A stretch of 9,630 nt of DNA from Nitriliruptoraceae bacterium (GTDB taxonomy: Bacteria; Actinomycetota; Nitriliruptoria; Nitriliruptorales; Nitriliruptoraceae), in assembly GCA_007125475.1 (NCBI GenBank), contig SLDB01000180.1:1-9630 (forward strand). The letters run 5' to 3'. Below are positions 6,806 through 9,630 of this stretch, piece after piece. The notes beneath the pieces are model-generated. The model saw only the letters and a list, made by a program, of their open reading frames with translations. It did no database searches and was not told where the DNA came from. Numbering within the stretch: the first letter of the stretch is position 1; the number at the start of each line of letters is the position of its first letter. The translations under genes were made by a program, and so were the position numbers.

Positions 6806-6949
6806 TCAGCGGAACAGGCGTCCGAGCCCCCGGCCGGTGGCCCGGCCCGCGACGCGACGCCCGAGCCGGCGCCCGACGGTGCCGCGCTTGACCGCGTTCA
6901 CGTCGCCCAGGATCCGGGCGAGCTTGTACAGCGATGATCTCAGGGACAT
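6806..6949 (-). CDS. 47-residue highly basic conserved-type small protein
   Basis: A short frame from ATG 6949 to TGA 6806 encodes MSLRSSLYKLARILGDVNAV followed by KRGTVGRRLGRRVAGRATGR and GLGRLFR. A textbook AGGAG lies seven bases upstream of the ATG. It has eleven arginines and two lysines against a single aspartate, so it is strongly cationic. The first half looks like an amphipathic helix with the pattern LYK-AR-LGDVNAV, the second is a GR-rich tail ending in RLFR. I recall similar short proteins of unknown function as common in actinobacteria, but cannot verify that here. The role is unknown; nucleic-acid or acidic-membrane binding is a possibility suggested by composition only. It lies between the kinase and the cyclase, on the opposite strand to both. 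Confidence 0.8.
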   Translation of the reverse strand: MSLRSSLYKLARILGDVNAVKRGTVGRRLGRRVAGRATGRGLGRLFR

Positions 6950-7020
6950 GGTGCGACTCCTGACCTGGGTTGGACCGTACGCGTCGCGCGAGGATTCTGC
7001 CGGACCCCGTCACGCGGTCG

Positions 7021-7049
7021 TTAGGGACGGTGAAGGGTCGCAGTACGGT
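7021..7049 (+). promoter_or_regulatory. Candidate promoter of the diguanylate cyclase
   Basis: TTAGGG (7021-7026), a 17-base spacer and TACGGT (7044-7049) form a plausible housekeeping-sigma promoter. Transcription from about 7056 would give a leader of roughly 100-150 bases containing the hairpin at 7102-7131. The -35 matches consensus at only part of its positions. Confidence 0.35.
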
Positions 7050-7101
7050 GTGACGCGGCGAGGCGGTGTGACGGACGGCCTGCTGAGCCGGCAGCACGTG
7101 T

Positions 7102-7131
7102 TGCCCGTCGCTGCGGCGTGATCGACGGGCA
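7102..7131 (+). promoter_or_regulatory. Nine-base-pair hairpin in the cyclase leader
   Basis: TGCCCGTCG (7102-7110) and CGACGGGCA (7123-7131) are perfect complements around a 12-base loop. Seven of the nine pairs are G-C, so the RNA stem should be stable. No U-run follows, so it is not a classical terminator. It sits between the likely promoter and the coding start of the cyclase. Confidence 0.5.
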
Positions 7132-7206
7132 CCCTGCCCCCGGCCCGGCACGGACGTGACGGCACATGATGGGTGCGGTGGGGGAGGCGGCGGTGGCGGT
7201 GAGCCG

Positions 7207-8235
7207 GTGAGTGGTGGCGACGGCGGGCGCCTCGCGAGTCGCATCGACCTCCGTGGTCCGGCCATCTACGAAGCGGGGTCCGGTCGCCGGATCCGTGCCT
7301 ACTCGCTCGCGGCGTTCTTCGCCGCTGGTGCCCTCGTCTCCGGTCTGGTCGTGGTGGTGCCGGGGTGGCCGCAGATGCACCGCCCCGGGTTGGCGGTGAC
7401 GATCGCCGTCGCGGCCGCCGGGGCGCTGGTGCTGTGGCGGTTCGCCGACCGCATCGATCGGGTGCTGTGCCACGGGTTCGTCGTGCTCGGGTCCGCGCTC
7501 ATCGGCATCTGCCAGGTCCTGGCCGGTGGCGGGAGCGCCAGTACCGCGTACGCCATGTTGTACGTGTGGGTGATCCTGCACGCGGCGCTGTTCTTCTCGT
7601 CACGCGCCGTCGCCGGTCACCTCGGCATCGCCACGGCCGCGCACGTGACCGCACTCCTGATTCACGCGGAACACGAGGCGGTCCTGCCCCAGCTCGTCCT
7701 CACGATGGGCACGCAGGTGGCCGCCTGGATCGTCGTGGCGACGCTGTCGCGGCGGCTGCACCACGTGGCCCGTACCGACCACCTCACCGGGGTGGCGAAC
7801 CGCCGTGAGGCGGAGTTCGTCGTGCACGCCGCGGTCGACCGTGCGCGCCGGCGTGGTGAGCCGTTGTGCGTCAGCGTCCTCGATCTGGACGGTTTCAAGG
7901 AGTTCAACGACGGCAACGGCCACCCTGCCGGAGACGAGCTGCTGGTCGAGGCGACGCGGGCCTGGCGGGGCGAGCTCCCCCGGACGGCGACGTTGGCTCG
8001 GACCGGTGGGGACGAGTTCCTCGCAGTGCTGCCGGGCTGTGACCCCACTCAGGCGGCCGGGATCGCTCGACGCCTCGTCGAGGCGACCCCGCACGGGGTG
8101 GGGTGCTCGGCGGGTGTGGTGTCCTGGGATGGTGCCGAGGGCCCCGACACGTTGCTGCGTCGCGCCGACGTCGTGCTCTACCAGGCCAAGGCCGGCGACG
8201 AAGCCGTCGCCGTCGCCAGCACCCGGACGCACTGA
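7207..8235 (+). CDS. Membrane-bound diguanylate cyclase (GGDEF) with six-helix N-terminus
   Basis: 342 residues from GTG 7207. Makes cyclic di-GMP from two GTP. The N-terminal part (about 30-190) has six hydrophobic segments, for example AYSLAAFFAAGALVSGLVVV and VLPQLVLTMGTQVAAWIVVA, and resembles no named sensor domain I can assign. After a short linker (ARTDHLTGVANRR), the GGDEF domain is complete: DLDGFKEFNDGNGHPAGDELL from residue 226 and GGDEF at 267-271. The inhibitory I-site RxxD expected just upstream is replaced by PRTA, so classical product inhibition is probably missing. Start choice is uncertain: GTG 7207 gives MSGGDGG, while GTG 7156 adds a poly-glycine stretch (eight G in a row) that looks like non-coding GGN repeat. 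Neither has a strong ribosome site. No PDE or c-di-GMP effector is nearby. Confidence 0.93.
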   Translation: MSGGDGGRLASRIDLRGPAIYEAGSGRRIRAYSLAAFFAAGALVSGLVVVVPGWPQMHRPGLAVTIAVAAAGALVLWRFADRIDRVLCHGFVVLGSALIGICQVLAGGGSASTAYAMLYVWVILHAALFFSSRAVAGHLGIATAAHVTALLIHAEHEAVLPQLVLTMGTQVAAWIVVATLSRRLHHVARTDHLTGVANRREAEFVVHAAVDRARRRGEPLCVSVLDLDGFKEFNDGNGHPAGDELLVEATRAWRGELPRTATLARTGGDEFLAVLPGCDPTQAAGIARRLVEATPHGVGCSAGVVSWDGAEGPDTLLRRADVVLYQAKAGDEAVAVASTRTH

Positions 8236-8299
8236 CGTCCGGGCGACGTCCGAGCGACGTCCGAGGGACGTCCGGGTGACGTCCAGGCGACGTCCGGGA
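8234..8299. repeat. Six tandem copies of an 11-bp unit overlapping the cyclase stop codon
   Basis: The unit GACGTCCGRGS recurs at 8234, 8245, 8256, 8267, 8278 and 8289; variation is confined to the last four bases, and copy 5 has CCAGG for CCGGG. Every unit contains the hexamer palindrome GACGTC, so six identical palindromes are spaced 11 bases apart, close to one helical turn. The first copy begins inside the TGA stop of the cyclase. Confidence 0.93.
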
Positions 8300-8313
8300 G
8301 TGCCGACGCGGCA

Positions 8314-8396
8314 GCGGTGATGATCCGGGTGGTGACGGCGGGGTGCCGGTGAGGTAGCGGTGAGGATCCGGGCAGTCCCGGTGGGGTGCCGTCGGG
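8314..8396. repeat. Two imperfect direct copies, 43-bp period
   Basis: A 40-base segment from 8314 (GCGGTGATGATCCGGG onward to GGGGTGCCG) recurs from 8357 (GCGGTGAGGATCCGGG onward to GGGGTGCCG) with several substitutions in the middle. It follows directly on the 11-bp array, in the gap between the converging cyclase and stress protein genes. No gene is visible in the 228 bases between them. Confidence 0.65.
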
Positions 8397-8407
8397 CATC
8401 AGCCGGT

Positions 8408-8424
8408 GCCGGTGGGGAACCGGC
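8408..8424. terminator. Possible bidirectional hairpin between converging genes
   Basis: GCCGGT and ACCGGC form a six-pair GC-rich stem around a five-base loop, 40 bases past the UspA stop and about 170 past the cyclase stop. There is no U-run on either side, so intrinsic termination is doubtful; Rho-dependent ends are usual in such GC-rich DNA. Confidence 0.3.
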
Positions 8425-8463
8425 GAGGTCCCAGATGGTGCGCCGAGGGTCGCGGCCAGACGG

Positions 8464-8934
8464 CTAGTCGTCGTCGGCGGGGCCGAGGATCACCACGGGG
8501 CAGTGGGCGTGGTGCGCTACCTGCTGGCTCACCGATCCCAACAGGAGGCCGGAGAACCCGCCCCGACCGCGGGAGCCCACCACGATCATCTCCGCGTCGT
8601 CGGCGCGTTCGACGAGGGCGATCGCCGGGCGACGGGACGGCACCGCGACGGGGGTGACCTGGACGTCCTCGAGGGGTCCGAGTTCGTCGACGAGTCGTTT
8701 CGCGAGGTTGTACGCCCGTTCCTGGGCGACCTCGTCCTCCTCGTCGGCGCCGGCCGCCTCGGCCAGCGCCGCCGCCGACCCTTCGGCGTAGCCGTACAGC
8801 GCCCACGCCGGCGTGTGGTCGTAGACGTACAGGGCCTCGACCGGCTTGCCGCGGAGTCGGCCCTCCTCGACGGCCCACTCCAGGGCCCGTCGTGAACTGT
8901 CCGAACCGTCGATGCCGACCACGATCGCGCCCAT
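8464..8934 (-). CDS. Universal stress protein, UspA family, ATP-binding type
   Basis: 156 residues, the usual length for a single Usp domain. The N-terminal strand and loop IVVGIDGSDSSRRALEWA is typical. The nucleotide-binding motif G-2x-G-9x-G-S/T is complete: G120, G123, G133, S134 in VGSRGRGGFSGLLLGSVSQQ, followed by VAHHAHCPVVIL. It therefore belongs to the ATP-binding branch. A cytosolic stress or dormancy role is known of the family; no specific condition can be read here. ATG 8934 is preferred over an adjacent GTG at 8937 because AAGG lies seven bases ahead of it within a GGGAGGAAAGGGA purine stretch. A good promoter is visible at 8963-8991, so it can be transcribed apart from the ABM-like gene 126 bases upstream. 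Confidence 0.95.
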   Translation of the reverse strand: MGAIVVGIDGSDSSRRALEWAVEEGRLRGKPVEALYVYDHTPAWALYGYAEGSAAALAEAAGADEEDEVAQERAYNLAKRLVDELGPLEDVQVTPVAVPSRRPAIALVERADDAEMIVVGSRGRGGFSGLLLGSVSQQVAHHAHCPVVILGPADDD

Positions 8935-8962
8935 CACCGTCCCTTTCCTCCCGAGAGCACGA

Positions 8963-8991
8963 ACGGTACGTCAGCATCCGGCCGTGGTCGA
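8963..8991 (-). promoter_or_regulatory. Candidate promoter of the universal stress protein gene
   Basis: On the minus strand, TCGACC (8991-8986), a spacer of exactly 17 bases, and TACCGT (8968-8963). This fits the actinobacterial TTGACN / TANNNT promoter with one mismatch in the first four -35 positions. The predicted start near 8956 gives a leader of about 22 bases that includes the purine-rich ribosome site. Confidence 0.45.
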
Positions 8992-9000
8992 GGTTTTCGC

Positions 9001-9050
9001 GGTGTACGGCCGATTCCGTGGTGCGTGGCCGATTCCGCGGTGCGTGGCCG
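9001..9050. repeat. Two and a half tandem copies of a 19-bp unit
   Basis: GGTGTACGGCCGATTCCGT (9001-9019), GGTGCGTGGCCGATTCCGC (9020-9038) and the partial GGTGCGTGGCCG (9039-9050). It lies between the ABM-like stop codon and the -35 box of the stress protein promoter, starting 10 bases upstream of that box. Confidence 0.8.
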
Positions 9051-9060
9051 TCGTTGAGGA

Positions 9061-9405
9061 TCAGCCCATCGTCGCTTCCCCCGGCAGGCGGGCACCGGCG
9101 AGGAAGCGCATCCGCACGGGTTCACGGGATTCCAGCAGTGGCCACGTGCCGTGCTTGACCAGGTCGAGGTAGTGCGGCGTCTCTCGGTGTGCGGTGAGTG
9201 CGGCCTCGTCGGTGTAGTGCTCGTAGAGCACGAACACCGCCGGGTCGTCCTCGCCCTGGACCACGTCGAAGGCCAGGCAACCGGGCTCCTCACGACCGAC
9301 GGCGTGCGCCATGTTGACGAGGTTCTCGGCGACCTTGACCTCGTTGCCGCTGGCGGCGCGATAGGTGACCACGAGGATCACCCCACCTTCGTTCGGGTCC
9401 TGCAT
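9061..9405 (-). CDS. ABM-fold (antibiotic biosynthesis monooxygenase / YgiN-like) protein
   Basis: 114 residues, a single ferredoxin-like ABM domain. Hallmarks are an early beta strand (VILVVTYRAASGNEVKVAENL), REEPGCLAFDVVQGEDDPAVFVLYEHYTDEAALTAHRETPHY (residues about 38-79), and a final strand. Family members are small dimers; some are cofactor-free quinone or heme oxygenases, many have no known substrate, so the reaction is open. The conserved PGCLAFDV and YEHYTDEAAL segments are intact. ATG 9405 is backed by GGAGGAG six bases upstream (about 9412-9418). A 12-bp palindrome lies just ahead of this ribosome site. It is codirectional with the stress protein and the partial gene at the right edge, so a loose operon is possible. 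Confidence 0.9.
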   Translation of the reverse strand: MQDPNEGGVILVVTYRAASGNEVKVAENLVNMAHAVGREEPGCLAFDVVQGEDDPAVFVLYEHYTDEAALTAHRETPHYLDLVKHGTWPLLESREPVRMRFLAGARLPGEATMG

Positions 9406-9425
9406 CTCCTGCTCCTCCCCCGACT

Positions 9426-9437
9426 CCTCACGTGAGG
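9426..9437. promoter_or_regulatory. Perfect 12-bp palindrome upstream of the ABM-like gene, candidate operator
   Basis: CCTCACGTGAGG is its own reverse complement. It has no loop, so it is more likely a protein-binding site than an RNA hairpin. It begins 21 bases upstream of the ATG at 9405, adjoining the ribosome site, where a bound repressor could block transcription initiation or early elongation. Confidence 0.4.
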
Positions 9438-9515
9438 TCGTCGGCTCGACTCGCTAGCGGTTCGGCACGGTGTCGCCCCGACGCCAGGCACGGTGGACGG
9501 TGTCGCCGACGGTGG

Positions 9516-9630
9516 CTACGGCGTCCGGGTCAGCGCCTCCTTCGCGGCCGCCTGGTCGACCAACGGGAGCACCTCGAACTCCGCAGGGACCAGTTCGGCC
9601 CACGCGGTCAGGTGCCGGTGCAGCTCCTCG
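9516..9630 (-). CDS. Unidentified protein, C-terminal fragment cut by window edge
   Basis: The minus frame ending at TAG 9518-9516 is open to the window edge and encodes about 37 residues: EELHRHLTAWAELVPAEFEV, then LPLVDQAAAKEALTRTP. Balanced composition and alternating helix/strand character make it more protein-like than the competing frames, which are rich in glycine, arginine and proline. Too little is present to name a family. It lies 110 bases upstream of the ABM-like gene on the same strand. Confidence 0.55.
   Translation of the reverse strand, partial: EELHRHLTAWAELVPAEFEVLPLVDQAAAKEALTRTP

Noticed and set aside
7156..7206. Earlier GTG start for the cyclase, adding a poly-glycine N-terminus
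   Set aside because: The added part is a GGN microsatellite-like stretch with no good ribosome site. It is kept only as an alternative.

Overview
This is a GC-rich stretch (roughly 70 percent G+C by eye) with many GTG starts and purine-rich ribosome sites. Its families are common in Actinomycetota: DUF4287-SRPBCC, NatA/NatB-like ABC exporter, MASE1 kinase, UspA. I infer a chromosomal segment of a high-GC actinobacterium, possibly a deep-branching one. No transposase, integrase, phage gene, CRISPR array, rRNA or tRNA was found.

Layout, left to right. Bases 1-131 (minus) hold the N-terminal end of a membrane protein cut by the window edge. It is followed by a DUF4287-SRPBCC protein (226-858, minus). 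A gene-free stretch of about 570 bases (859-1430) contains a G-quadruplex motif, an 8-bp palindrome and a 13-bp tandem repeat. It leads into a stand-alone ATP-grasp ligase (1431-2723, plus). This gene converges on a two-gene ABC exporter operon read leftward: ATPase 3948-4865, then permease 2755-3951, with a GTGA start/stop overlap. Divergent from the exporter, across a 238-base gap with five 18-bp repeats, is a MASE1 sensor histidine kinase (5104-6714, plus) with no response regulator beside it. A 47-residue, very arginine-rich small protein follows on the minus strand (6806-6949). A six-helix membrane diguanylate cyclase (about 7207-8235, plus) comes next, ending in an array of six 11-bp repeats. 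On the right, all on the minus strand, are a universal stress protein (8464-8934), an ABM-fold monooxygenase-like protein (9061-9405) and the C-terminal end of an unidentified gene (9516-9630).

Functionally the window looks like ordinary housekeeping and sensory content: an exporter, a membrane sensor kinase, a c-di-GMP synthase and stress proteins. I do not see a convincing new multi-gene system. The most unusual feature is non-coding. Several gaps carry their own short tandem repeat (13, 18, 11, 43 and 19 bp), each with a different sequence, as if this genome generates minisatellites between genes. The secondary points of interest are the 47-residue basic protein, the orphan ATP-grasp enzyme, the I-site-less cyclase and several palindromes near gene starts.
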